Below, piece by piece: positions 8,637 to 16,691 of a stretch of 64,000 nt of DNA. The stretch is from Paraburkholderia graminis C4D1M (GTDB lineage: Bacteria; Pseudomonadota; Gammaproteobacteria; Burkholderiales; Burkholderiaceae), in NCBI RefSeq assembly GCF_000172415.1, contig NZ_ABLD01000006.1:310001-374000 (forward strand), in the 5' to 3' direction. A program made the position numbers and the translations under genes. How positions within the stretch are numbered: position 1 is the first letter of the stretch; every line of letters begins with the position of its first letter. The notes beneath the pieces are model-generated. The model was not told where the DNA came from and did no database searches. It worked only from the letters and a program-made list of their open reading frames with translations.

Positions 8637-9875
8637 ATGACAGACAAGGAAGCGGACGAACGGCGCCGGCTCGGTGGGTGGCTGCCGAGCAACGAAGAGC
8701 AACTCGCGCAATACCGCACCGACCTGGCGGAAAAAGCTCGCGCCCGTGCGGCGCATGCGCCGCGCACGGCAGCGGTCGAACAGCTCGCCGCGCTCCTCGA
8801 CGGCGATCCGGTTCTTCGCATGGATATGACGCGGGCTATCAATCAGGCGCGCGATAAGGGCTATGTACTCGGCTATTCGTCGATAGAAGAGTTGATGGTC
8901 ATCATCGACTATCTGATGACTTATGCGCCGCCGTTCAGCGAAAAGAGCCTGATCCACTGCCCGTTGAATGCGGTACTCGATTGGCCGATGTGCATGCCTT
9001 CCGGTTATGCGCTGTTTCGCGACCCCGCGTTCAATCAGCAGATCAAGCATGTGCTTGATTGCTGGTGCGGATTCCTGAGCGGACCGCATTCGCGCGAGCA
9101 TCTGAATACGTCGCCCCCGAACGGATGGTTCTCGCCCGAGGCCGACGAGAAGATCAACCTTTCGCAGTTCGTGTGTGATCCGGACAAGCCGTATTGGGGC
9201 TTCTCTTCATGGAACGACTTTTTCACGCGCCGCTTTCGCGAGGGCGAGCGGCCAGTGGATCAGCCGGATAACGACAAGATCATTGTCAGTCCCTGCGAGG
9301 CGGCTCCGTATAACATCCAGAGAGACGTGAAACTGACCGACAGTTTCTGGATCAAGGCGCAGCCTTATTCACTGCTGGACATCTTTTCGGCCGGCCAGCG
9401 GGAGCTTGCGCAGCGCTTTGTCGGCGGTTCCATTTACCAGTGCTTTCTCAGTGCATTCGATTACCACCGCTGGCATGCGCCGATCGCGGGCGTCATTAAA
9501 AAGGCTTATGCGCTGGACGGCACCTATTACTCGGACGCCGATGCGGAAGGCCGCGATCCCGGCGGTCTTAACGACTCGCAGGGGTACATTACCGCGCTGG
9601 CGGCACGGGCAATCATCGTGATCGAAAGCGACGATCCGGCCATTGGCCAGGTGGGCTGCGTATTCGTCGGTATGGCCGATGTGTCGTCGTGCATCATCGA
9701 AGCACTGCCGGGTCAGCGGGTTTCAAAGGGCGACGAAATAGGCTTTTTCCAGTACGGCGGTTCGACGTGCTGCCTCGTATTCGAGCGGGATGTGATCAGC
9801 AGTTTCGTTCCGCAGCCGCCATTCGACAACGCATCGTCAATCAAGGTGAAAACGCACGTTGCGACGGCGCGCTAG
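8637..9875 (+). CDS. Phosphatidylserine decarboxylase family protein, PsiD-like with N-terminal extension
   Basis: The 412-residue protein has the pyruvoyl-decarboxylase C-terminal domain with the catalytic FDYHRWHAPIAG segment and self-cleavage motif GGST (Gly374-Gly375-Ser376-Thr377), where Ser376 would become the pyruvoyl group. The first 170 or so residues match the extra domain found in fungal PsiD-type tryptophan decarboxylases and their bacterial relatives, not in housekeeping Psd. There is no obvious membrane anchor. It therefore probably decarboxylates a soluble amino acid or small acid. It is paired with a flavin reductase upstream. ATG 8637 is preceded by GGGAAGGGTAAG. Confidence 0.85.
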   Translation: MTDKEADERRRLGGWLPSNEEQLAQYRTDLAEKARARAAHAPRTAAVEQLAALLDGDPVLRMDMTRAINQARDKGYVLGYSSIEELMVIIDYLMTYAPPFSEKSLIHCPLNAVLDWPMCMPSGYALFRDPAFNQQIKHVLDCWCGFLSGPHSREHLNTSPPNGWFSPEADEKINLSQFVCDPDKPYWGFSSWNDFFTRRFREGERPVDQPDNDKIIVSPCEAAPYNIQRDVKLTDSFWIKAQPYSLLDIFSAGQRELAQRFVGGSIYQCFLSAFDYHRWHAPIAGVIKKAYALDGTYYSDADAEGRDPGGLNDSQGYITALAARAIIVIESDDPAIGQVGCVFVGMADVSSCIIEALPGQRVSKGDEIGFFQYGGSTCCLVFERDVISSFVPQPPFDNASSIKVKTHVATAR

Positions 9876-9907
9876 CGAAACGAAGCGTTGGTTCGGTAGT
9901 GACGTTC

Positions 9908-9947
9908 AAATGCCGCGAAGCGCGACTCGCTCCGCGGCATTTTCTTT
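9908..9947. terminator. Intrinsic terminator between convergent genes
   Basis: A 10-bp stem (9908-9917 with 9933-9942) carries A-rich and T-rich flanks (TTTCTTTT on the plus strand). It lies between the stops of the PSD-like gene and the Mn catalase and could serve both strands. Confidence 0.75.
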
Positions 9948-9979
9948 TACAAGCGACTTCTCAAATAGCGGATCGGAAC

Positions 9980-10855
9980 TCAACCCGGTTGCTTACCCGA
10001 TCCAAGATCCGCTCCCGTCACCGGATCGGTTGCAGTGTCCGAAGCGGTTCGCGAAGCCAGCGCGCCGAGTACTTCGACGTCCGCTTGCGTCACGTTCACC
10101 GACGGCAAACCGTCGCCGCCGTCCACCGCCGGTTGGGGCGCTTCCACGAACTCCCATTCCGGCCCTTCGTTCCATGGACCGCGTGCGTCGCCTTCGCCCG
10201 AGGACATGTTGTAGTACACGTTTGTAAATTCTGGAACGCCCGGCAGCTTGCCCTGCGGGAAGTTCGGCTGGATAGAATGCAGCGCTTTTTCGAACGACTT
10301 CTGGTGAGCGATTTCGCGCGTCATCAGAAAGCCGAGTGCGTCCTTGATGCCCGGATCGTCCGTGATATTCAGCAGCCGCTCATAGACGATCTTCGCGCGC
10401 GCTTCCGCGGCGATGTTCGAGCGCAGATCGGCGGTCGGCTCGCCGATCGTGTCGATATACGCGGCCGTCCACGGCACGCCCGCGGAGTTCGTCAGCGGAG
10501 GCCCGCCGCCGTACAGCAGCGCGGTCGTGTGCGAGTCGTTGCCCCCGCCCGTCAGCGAACGATACAACTCCGCTTCCTGCTCGACGCCTTCGGCCAGTTG
10601 GCCTTTCGCACCCTTGTTCAACATGGCGACGATCGAGCCGATAACTTCGAGGTGGCTCAACTCTTCCGTGGCGATGTCGAACAGCAAATCCTTGCGGCCC
10701 GGATCGTCTTCAGCGACGGCCTGGGTGAAGTACCGGCACGCGGCTGCCAACTCGCCCTGGGGCCCGCCGAATTGCTCGAGCATCAGGTTGGCGAGGCCCG
10801 GATTAGGGGCGGCGACACGCACGGTGTATTGAAGTCGCTTGTTGTGAACGAACAT
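9980..10855 (-). CDS. Manganese catalase family protein
   Basis: The 291-residue ferritin-like protein converts hydrogen peroxide to water and oxygen at a di-manganese centre. Visible ligand motifs are the GELAAACRYF glutamate, EELSHLE (Glu and His), EARAKIVYERL glutamate and EIAHQKSFEKAL histidine, in the order expected for Mn catalases. The start at 10855 (MFVHNKRL) is the conserved family N-terminus and follows GGAGAAG. The C-terminal tail (from about 240) is rich in Gly, Asp and Thr and probably disordered. It diverges from a DUF892 ferritin-like gene, consistent with stress control from the shared 170-base intergenic region. Confidence 0.93.
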   Translation of the reverse strand: MFVHNKRLQYTVRVAAPNPGLANLMLEQFGGPQGELAAACRYFTQAVAEDDPGRKDLLFDIATEELSHLEVIGSIVAMLNKGAKGQLAEGVEQEAELYRSLTGGGNDSHTTALLYGGGPPLTNSAGVPWTAAYIDTIGEPTADLRSNIAAEARAKIVYERLLNITDDPGIKDALGFLMTREIAHQKSFEKALHSIQPNFPQGKLPGVPEFTNVYYNMSSGEGDARGPWNEGPEWEFVEAPQPAVDGGDGLPSVNVTQADVEVLGALASRTASDTATDPVTGADLGSGKQPG

Positions 10856-11025
10856 TGGCTTCTCCGTTGAGTATGGTTGGGAAACGTTGGACTGCACGCT
10901 TGCCTGCGCATGCGCCGTACCTGGTGCGAATGCGACGCGCTACGCTCAATCACATGCCCGTCCGCTTCGCCAGGCACACCCGTTGCGCGATGCAGGGCTC
11001 CTAACCACTACCTTGGGAGTTGCAT

Positions 11026-11526
11026 ATGACACAGCGAAAGACTGTCGATGATCTGTTCGTTCACATGCTGTCGGATATCTACAGCGCCGAGAAGCAATTG
11101 ACCAAAGCACTGGCGAAGCTCTCGCGCGCTGCGTCCGATCCGCAATTGAGCGAGGCATTCAAGGTTCACCTGGAGGAAACGCAGGGACAGGTGGAAAGAA
11201 TCGACAAGGTTGTAGAAAGTTGTGGCGTGAAGTTGAAAAGAATGAAGTGCGTCGCGATGGAAGGGCTGATCGAAGAAGGCCAGGAACTCATCGACGAAAT
11301 CGAAAGAGGACCGGTGCTCGACGCGGGTCTCGTCGCGGCCGCGCAGAAGGTGGAGCACTACGAAATCGCGTCGTACGGCAGTCTCTGCGCGATCGGCAAG
11401 CAGTTGGGCTTTACCGAGGCGGTTAATCTGCTGAAGGAAACGTTGGAAGAAGAAAAAGCTACGGATCTGAAGCTCACCGAATTCGCGGAGCGCGCCGGCA
11501 ACGAGAAGGCGAAGCAGCAGAAGTAA
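11026..11526 (+). CDS. DUF892 ferritin-like protein (YciE/YciF family)
   Basis: The 166-residue helical protein carries the DUF892 hallmarks: VDDLFVHMLSDIYSAEKQLTKAL at the N-terminus and later EHYEIASYGSL with Glu and His metal-ligand positions. Members are di-metal four-helix bundles induced by osmotic and general stress; their catalytic role is not settled. ATG 11026 follows GGGAG. A strong intrinsic terminator lies about 40 bases after the stop, so it is probably monocistronic. It faces away from the Mn catalase, and two hemerythrins are close by. Confidence 0.93.
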   Translation: MTQRKTVDDLFVHMLSDIYSAEKQLTKALAKLSRAASDPQLSEAFKVHLEETQGQVERIDKVVESCGVKLKRMKCVAMEGLIEEGQELIDEIERGPVLDAGLVAAAQKVEHYEIASYGSLCAIGKQLGFTEAVNLLKETLEEEKATDLKLTEFAERAGNEKAKQQK

Positions 11527-11565
11527 GCAGCGGTAAGCAGCGCGGTTGCCGTCGAATGACGAGCG

Positions 11566-11595
11566 AAATCCCGCCGTTTCAGGGCGGGATTTTTT
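11566..11595 (+). terminator. Intrinsic terminator after DUF892 gene
   Basis: A perfect 10-bp stem AAATCCCGCC/GGCGGGATTT with a 7-base loop is followed by a T run ending at 11595. It serves the DUF892 gene. Confidence 0.9.
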
Positions 11596-11637
11596 ATGGC
11601 AATACGCGGCGACGCACCGCGCGGCGCAGAACGTGTA

Positions 11638-12150
11638 TCAGGTTTTATCGCCCACAGCGCGGCTTCCCACCTGGTCGAGTTTGCCTTGCAACTCGGTTTT
11701 GCGCTTCACGATCTTCTGGCCGAGCCCCTTGACGTCGAGATTGGCCTTGCGCAATTCGGGGAATAGCTCGTTCTCTTCTTCCTCGACGTGATGTTGCACC
11801 ATTTCGCTCATCACCTTGAAAGTCGCGTCGAAGCCCTTATCGCCCGCCTTCAGCGTTTCGAATTTGCTGATTAGCGTCTTCACGAGAAAGTGCTCGACGT
11901 AGGCTTCCTCGACGTCGACCACATCGCTCGATGGAAGCGCTTTACCCGCGGCGGGATAAAGAAGTTCTTCCTCGATGATGGTGTGAATGGTCAGTTCTTC
12001 ACACGCGCGTTGGGCGAGGGTGGCTTTCGCTTCGAGATCGTCCTCTTTGGCCTGCTTGAATGCGGTGAAAAGCTTTTCGACCGCGCGATGGTCCGCGATC
12101 AGTAATTCCAGTGCGTCGTCGGTGTTGGGGGTTGGTTGTTGTTCCGGCAT
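11638..12150 (-). CDS. Hemerythrin HHE domain protein
   Basis: The 170-residue four-helix protein has metal-ligand motifs of the HHE family: LLIADHRAVEKLF, LTIHTIIEEELLYP, VEHFLVKTLI and MVQHHVEEEENELFP. These place His and Glu residues for a non-haem di-iron site. HHE proteins bind oxygen or NO or manage iron under stress. ATG 12150 was chosen because GGAGAG lies ahead at proper spacing. It converges on the DUF892 gene and overlaps no neighbour; the upstream same-strand gene ends 94 bases before it. A second hemerythrin occurs at about 22 kb. Confidence 0.92.
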   Translation of the reverse strand: MPEQQPTPNTDDALELLIADHRAVEKLFTAFKQAKEDDLEAKATLAQRACEELTIHTIIEEELLYPAAGKALPSSDVVDVEEAYVEHFLVKTLISKFETLKAGDKGFDATFKVMSEMVQHHVEEEENELFPELRKANLDVKGLGQKIVKRKTELQGKLDQVGSRAVGDKT

Positions 12151-12244
12151 GTCGCTCTCCATGTTGAACGCCGCCGCGTGGCGGAATGTCTGAGCGAAGC
12201 ATCGCAAGCATTGTGCCCGTTGGCGGGCGGCTCTCTGCCAACAG

Positions 12245-12787
12245 TCAGCTTTTGCTCTTGCGCGGCGCCGCGGCATTCACGAGCGGATTGAATGCGGCCC
12301 TTCCAGCAGGCTTGCGTGCGGACGTGTCGGCGTCTTCGCTCTTCGCGGAGCCGCGTCGCCGGTTAGACGATGTGCCGCGTGTACCGCGCGTACCGCGTGT
12401 ACCGCCGGATAATTGCCTCGCGAGTTCGGCGCTGTCTTCGTCGTCTTCTTCTGCCGGCTCTTCTTCCTCGACTTCTTCTTTGACTTTGCTCGCTGCACGG
12501 CTTGTCTTTTTCGTTTTCGGCGCGCCCGCAATATGCTCGATGATGGACATGAACGACTTGCGCGCCGCCCGCAGCGATTCGCCCGGCAGCATGGTCAGAG
12601 CGACGACTTCGTGAAGCGAGCGTCCATCCACCGAGCGCTCTGTCGGCTCGGTGTCCCAGTCGGGATTCGCCGTGGCGAACGACGCGATAAGCCGTTCGAG
12701 GACGGCGGGCGACAGTACGCCGCCGTCATACAGACTGATGATCGCGCGCTCGGCGAGAGCGAATGGTGTGGCGGAAGCTTTGGGCAC
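12245..12787 (-). CDS. Uncharacterised protein with acidic and Gly-Thr-Arg repeat tail
   Basis: This 180-residue protein matches no family I can name. Residues 1-90 look folded and mostly helical (AERAIISLYDGGVLSPAVLERLIASF). From about residue 92 the protein turns into a charged, probably disordered tail: a Lys-rich patch, an acidic run of about 20 Glu/Asp-rich residues, then GGTRGTRGTRGT and a basic end. The repeat comes from three 9-bp DNA units near 12370-12410. The start is GTG 12787, preceded by AGGAGG. A basic tail could bind nucleic acid, but nothing proves this. Confidence 0.7.
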   Translation of the reverse strand: MPKASATPFALAERAIISLYDGGVLSPAVLERLIASFATANPDWDTEPTERSVDGRSLHEVVALTMLPGESLRAARKSFMSIIEHIAGAPKTKKTSRAASKVKEEVEEEEPAEEDDEDSAELARQLSGGTRGTRGTRGTSSNRRRGSAKSEDADTSARKPAGRAAFNPLVNAAAPRKSKS

Positions 12788-12838
12788 CGGTCTCGCCTCC
12801 TGGCCGATAGCGCGCGCGAGTTCAGTGGTTTGGGTTCT

Positions 12839-13066
12839 TTAAACAGCCTGTCGCGCTTCGCTGCCTTTCAGCTCGCCGTGACGATGCGCATGAGTGGCCG
12901 CGTATTTGAGTTCGAAGTGGGCGCCTTTGCCGCTGCGTGTCGGCGGAAAATGTTCTCCCTCTACGCAGGTCACTTCGAATGTTCCCTTGCCGTCGTCATG
13001 AACGACTGCATAGATGCCGGACGTCTTGACGATTTCGCCGGGCTTGAACGAGTTATCTCCTGCCAT
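12839..13066 (-). CDS. Small YjzC-like protein
   Basis: The 75-residue protein begins with FKPGEIVKTSGIYAVVHDD and continues to GEHFPPTRSGKGAHFEL, a pattern similar to the small YjzC-type family of unknown function, in which a FKPG...SGIY segment precedes a GE-x-FPP segment. It is hydrophilic with a His-rich C-terminus. ATG 13066 has GGAG upstream. It is followed on the same strand, after about 50 bases, by the acidic-tail protein. The family link is by motif recall only. Confidence 0.7.
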   Translation of the reverse strand: MAGDNSFKPGEIVKTSGIYAVVHDDGKGTFEVTCVEGEHFPPTRSGKGAHFELKYAATHAHRHGELKGSEARQAV

Positions 13067-13139
13067 TTGAAACTCCGTGAGTGAATAGGCGACAAGCTTT
13101 GCGATGCAACGCTTGTGCCACGCGCGTCAAATGCGGCGC

Positions 13140-13547
13140 TCAGAAAACACGCAACGGGCTCGACCTTCGCGCGGGGCCCACAGGACTGCCTTCGCCGAGC
13201 AGTACCTGAACGATTCCGCGCGTCGATACGCTGACCCATGCGGAATGGATGTCTTTCGCGCGAACCCAGCGGCACCGGCTGATCTCTCGGCCCGGAACAG
13301 GCTCGATGTCATCGGGAATACGCGCGGCGAATACATAGTGGCGAGTGCGCGCGCCCCAGAATTCGAAGATGTAGTGAAGCGCGAGATCGGTCAATTGCGT
13401 TTCTTCCAGAAGTTCGCGAATGGCCGCTGCCGCGACGGATTCGCCAGGCTTGCATCGGCCGCCGGGCAGCGCCCATCTTCCATTCGATCTCGCGACGAGG
13501 AGGATGCTATTGGCGCGTAGACAGAGTATGGTGGCTCGCTGCTTCAT
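13140..13547 (-). CDS. Nudix hydrolase
   Basis: The 135-residue protein contains the Nudix box G-x5-E-x7-REL-x-EE (GRCKPGESVAAAAIRELLEE, about residues 30-49), the Mg-binding and catalytic helix that cleaves nucleoside diphosphates linked to another moiety. The N-terminal WALPGG strand is typical. The substrate is not predictable. The usual Gly after the EE-x pair is replaced (ETQL), a tolerated change. ATG 13547 begins MKQRATILCL, matching the family N-terminus. It diverges from the glucose dehydrogenase gene. Confidence 0.88.
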   Translation of the reverse strand: MKQRATILCLRANSILLVARSNGRWALPGGRCKPGESVAAAAIRELLEETQLTDLALHYIFEFWGARTRHYVFAARIPDDIEPVPGREISRCRWVRAKDIHSAWVSVSTRGIVQVLLGEGSPVGPARRSSPLRVF

Positions 13548-13711
13548 CGGATATCGGGCAAGAAAGGGCGACCTTACAAAGCATGCACTATGCCTTCCCG
13601 GCAAGCGTCCGGGAACCACAAATGCTACTCGCAGGGCAGCGTCTTCCGAGCCTGCATGGGTGGGCTATTGTTGCAATTCAATTTGAATCATTGTCTGTAG
13701 AGGTGGCGAAC

Positions 13712-16393
13712 ATGTCGAAGCCGCATCGGTTTCCCCCCGCGCTCGCGGTCCCTGGTATCGTATTTATCATTATCGGTTTGGCGTTAGCCGCGGGCGGAGT
13801 CCCGCTGGTTACGCTTGGCGGCTCCTGGTATTACGTCATAACGGGCATTGCGATCGCGCTGACCGGTGTGCTGCTGTTCATTCGCCGGCGGTCGGCGCTC
13901 TGGTTGTTCGCGCTCGTTCTATTCGGTTCGACAATTTGGGCGGTCACGGAAGCACGCTTCGATTTCTGGCAATTGCTGCCGCGTTTGTGGGTGTGGCTGG
14001 TGCTCGCGTTGTGGCTGCTGTTGCCGCCCGTCGCAGGCAAACTGGTGTTCGGGCCGCCGGCCGCGCATCGCGAGGGCGTGGTGCCGTTGGCTGCCGCCGT
14101 GATCGTGACGGTGCTGCTTGGCATCGGCACCGCATTCAATCATCCGTACGATCGCCCCGGCACGCTGGCCTCCACCGCCGCGGCGCCGAGCACGACGCTT
14201 GCCGGCGATGCGAACCGGCAGGCCGGCGACTGGACCGACTATGGCGGCTCGCCGTTCGGTCAGCGCTATTCGCCGCTTACGCAGATCACCCCTGAAAATG
14301 CGCGGCAATTGAAGGTCGCCTGGCAATTCCAGACCGGCGACAAGCCGGGTCCGGGCGACCCGACTGAAACGACCGATGAAAATACGCCGATCAAGGTAGG
14401 CAACAAGTTGTTCCTCTGCACGCCGCACAGTATCGTGATTGCACTCGATCCCGCGTCGGGCAAAGAACTGTGGCGCTACGATCCGCATATCCAGAGTCCC
14501 GTCGGTTTCAAGCATTGGGAACATATGACATGCCGCGGCGTGTCGTATCACGACGACGCGATGTATTCGGCGAATGCAACGACCGGGGCCGCGGAAAATG
14601 CAGCGGGGGCTTCGGCGCCGGGCGCTGGTGAGAATGTGGCTTCAAGTGTGGCCTCGAATGCGGCTGCGGCTTCGGGCGCGACTGCAAGCGTGACTGCGAA
14701 TGCATCTTCCGGCGCGGCTGCATCGACGCCTGCGGCCGACGCCGCATCGGCAAGCACCGAATCGCCGAACGCGGCTTCCGCGGCGGCCGAGACTACGCAA
14801 TCCGCATCGGCTGCGACGACTGCGAGCGATACTGCCGCCGCCACGCAGCAGACAGCCAACGCCAGCACCAACGCTGCAGCCAGCGCCGAATGCCCGCGCC
14901 GCATCTTCCTGCCGACCGCCGACGCGCGCCTCATCGCGCTCAATGCGGACACGGGACAACCGTGCACGCACTTCGGCAATAACGGTCAGATCGACCTGCG
15001 CACGAACATCGGCCCGTTCACACCGGGCGGTTATTACTCGACATCGCCGCCGGCGGTCACGCGCGATCTCGTGATTATCAGCGGTCACGTCACCGATAAC
15101 GAATCGACCAACGAACCCTCCGGCGTCACGCGTGCATTCGATGTGCATGACGGCCATCTCGTGTGGAACTGGGACGCCGGCAATCCGGACGCGACGCAGC
15201 CCGTTGGCCCCAACCAGACATATGTTCGCAATTCGCCGAATATGTGGTCGGTGTTCAGCGTCGACGAAAAGCTTGGCATGGTCTATCTGCCGCTCGGCAA
15301 TCAGACGCCGGACCAATGGGGCGGATTGCGCACGCCGGCTTCCGAGAAAGTGGCAGCAGGCGTGGTTGCACTCGACCTCGCAACCGGCAAGATGCGCTGG
15401 AATTATCAATTCACGCACCACGATCTGTGGGATATGGACGTCGGCGGCCAACCTTCGCTAATCGATTTGCAGACGGCAGGCGGCGTGCAGCCTGCGCTAA
15501 TTGCATCGACGAAACAGGGCAGCATTTATGTGCTGAACCGCGAGACCGGCAAGCCTATCGTGCCTATTACAGAAGAACCCGTGCCGCAAGGCGCCGCGTC
15601 GGGCGACCACACATCGCCGACGCAGCCGTTCTCCGCACTTAACTTCAAGCCGCCGAAAGTGCGCGAACGCGACATGTGGGGCACTAATCCTTTCGATCAG
15701 TTGTGGTGCCGCGTCAAATTCAAATCGCTGCGTTACGACGGCATGTTCACGCCGCCTTCGGAGCAGGGATCGCTCGTATTTCCGGGCAATTTCGGTGTAT
15801 TCGATTGGGGCGGTGTCGCGGTGGACCCGGTGCGGCAAATACTCATCGCGAATCCGAGTTATATGGCCTTTACTTCGAAGCTGATACCGCGTTCGCAGAT
15901 TCCGTCGGACAACGGCGAGAAGAAGGGCAGCGAAACGAGCGGCATCAAGCTCGCTCGCGGCACGCCGTATGGATTCGAGATCAACGCATTTCTTTCGCCG
16001 CTCGGCATTCCGTGCCAGGCGCCGCCGTGGGGTTATGTCGCGGGCGTCGATCTGCGAACCAACAACATTGTGTGGGAGCACAAGAACGGTACGATCCGCG
16101 ATAGCGCGCCTTTGCCGATTCCGATGCCGCTCGGCGTGCCGAGTCTCGGCGGCATGGTGACGACCGCCGGCGGCGTCGCATTCCTCTCCGGTACGCTCGA
16201 CTACTATTTGCGCGCCTATGACGTGCGTAACGGCGAGCGCTTGTGGGAGGCGCGCTTGCCCGCAGGCGGCCAGGCCACGCCGATGACCTACGCGGACAGC
16301 AATGGCAAGCAGTATGTACTCGTCACCGCGGGCGGCCACGGCTCGCTCGGCACGAAGCAGGGCGACTATGTGATCGCGTACACGCTGCCGTAA
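13712..16393 (+). CDS. gcd: Membrane-bound PQQ-dependent glucose/quinate dehydrogenase family protein
   Basis: The 893-residue protein has five predicted N-terminal membrane segments (about 10-145) and a periplasmic PQQ beta-propeller, as in E. coli Gcd (796 residues). It oxidises aldoses such as glucose to the lactone and passes electrons to ubiquinone. Propeller hallmarks include WTDYGGSPFGQRYSPL, DLATGKMRWNYQFTHHDLWD and the closing GGVAFLSGTLDYYLRAYD. Oddly, about 105 residues (287-393) of nearly pure Ala/Ser/Thr/Asn replace a short loop just before CPRRIFLPTADARLIAL. ATG 13712 follows GAGGTGG. A perfect 18-bp hairpin lies after the stop. Glucose is the usual substrate; quinate is an alternative. 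Confidence 0.9.
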   Translation: MSKPHRFPPALAVPGIVFIIIGLALAAGGVPLVTLGGSWYYVITGIAIALTGVLLFIRRRSALWLFALVLFGSTIWAVTEARFDFWQLLPRLWVWLVLALWLLLPPVAGKLVFGPPAAHREGVVPLAAAVIVTVLLGIGTAFNHPYDRPGTLASTAAAPSTTLAGDANRQAGDWTDYGGSPFGQRYSPLTQITPENARQLKVAWQFQTGDKPGPGDPTETTDENTPIKVGNKLFLCTPHSIVIALDPASGKELWRYDPHIQSPVGFKHWEHMTCRGVSYHDDAMYSANATTGAAENAAGASAPGAGENVASSVASNAAAASGATASVTANASSGAAASTPAADAASASTESPNAASAAAETTQSASAATTASDTAAATQQTANASTNAAASAECPRRIFLPTADARLIALNADTGQPCTHFGNNGQIDLRTNIGPFTPGGYYSTSPPAVTRDLVIISGHVTDNESTNEPSGVTRAFDVHDGHLVWNWDAGNPDATQPVGPNQTYVRNSPNMWSVFSVDEKLGMVYLPLGNQTPDQWGGLRTPASEKVAAGVVALDLATGKMRWNYQFTHHDLWDMDVGGQPSLIDLQTAGGVQPALIASTKQGSIYVLNRETGKPIVPITEEPVPQGAASGDHTSPTQPFSALNFKPPKVRERDMWGTNPFDQLWCRVKFKSLRYDGMFTPPSEQGSLVFPGNFGVFDWGGVAVDPVRQILIANPSYMAFTSKLIPRSQIPSDNGEKKGSETSGIKLARGTPYGFEINAFLSPLGIPCQAPPWGYVAGVDLRTNNIVWEHKNGTIRDSAPLPIPMPLGVPSLGGMVTTAGGVAFLSGTLDYYLRAYDVRNGERLWEARLPAGGQATPMTYADSNGKQYVLVTAGGHGSLGTKQGDYVIAYTLP

Positions 16394-16418
16394 TCAAGGG
16401 TTTGCATTGAAGACCAGA

Positions 16419-16462
16419 GCGCCGGCGAATACGAGGAAGAACTCCCTCGTATTCGCCGGCGC
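16419..16462. terminator. Perfect 18-bp inverted repeat after gcd
   Basis: Arms 16419-16436 and 16445-16462 pair without mismatch around an 8-base loop. There is no T tract, so it may act as a 3' stabilising hairpin or a weak terminator instead of a canonical intrinsic terminator. Confidence 0.6.
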
Positions 16463-16582
16463 AATACGCAGCACGCAGTACGCATTCGCAGCGCGCGACT
16501 ATCGACAAAAATTTGAAAACGTTACGCGTGGGCGAGCAAACATTTCACCGGGCACAATTGAAGAACCCGTTCCACAAAAGAG

Positions 16583-16690
16583 TTAATGCGCAGCCGCGCG
16601 TAATATAACTTTCAATACGCCTGCTATTAGGCCTACCGTGGCCACGCCCAGCATCCATAAACCGACGAACCATGCGAATCGTCGCCACAT
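16583..16690 (-). CDS. DUF2474-type small membrane protein of the cytochrome bd operon
   Basis: The 35-residue peptide starts MWRRFAWFVGLWMLGV and is a single membrane helix with a basic N-terminus and a basic C-terminal end. Its start lies one base after the cioB stop on the same strand. Tiny single-helix proteins in this position (CydX, CydY/CydH, DUF2474) stabilise bd oxidases; the FVGLW pattern fits DUF2474 best, which is associated with CIO-type operons. Function is inferred from position and shape. Confidence 0.82.
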   Translation of the reverse strand: MWRRFAWFVGLWMLGVATVGLIAGVLKVILRAAAH

Positions 16691-16691
16691 G

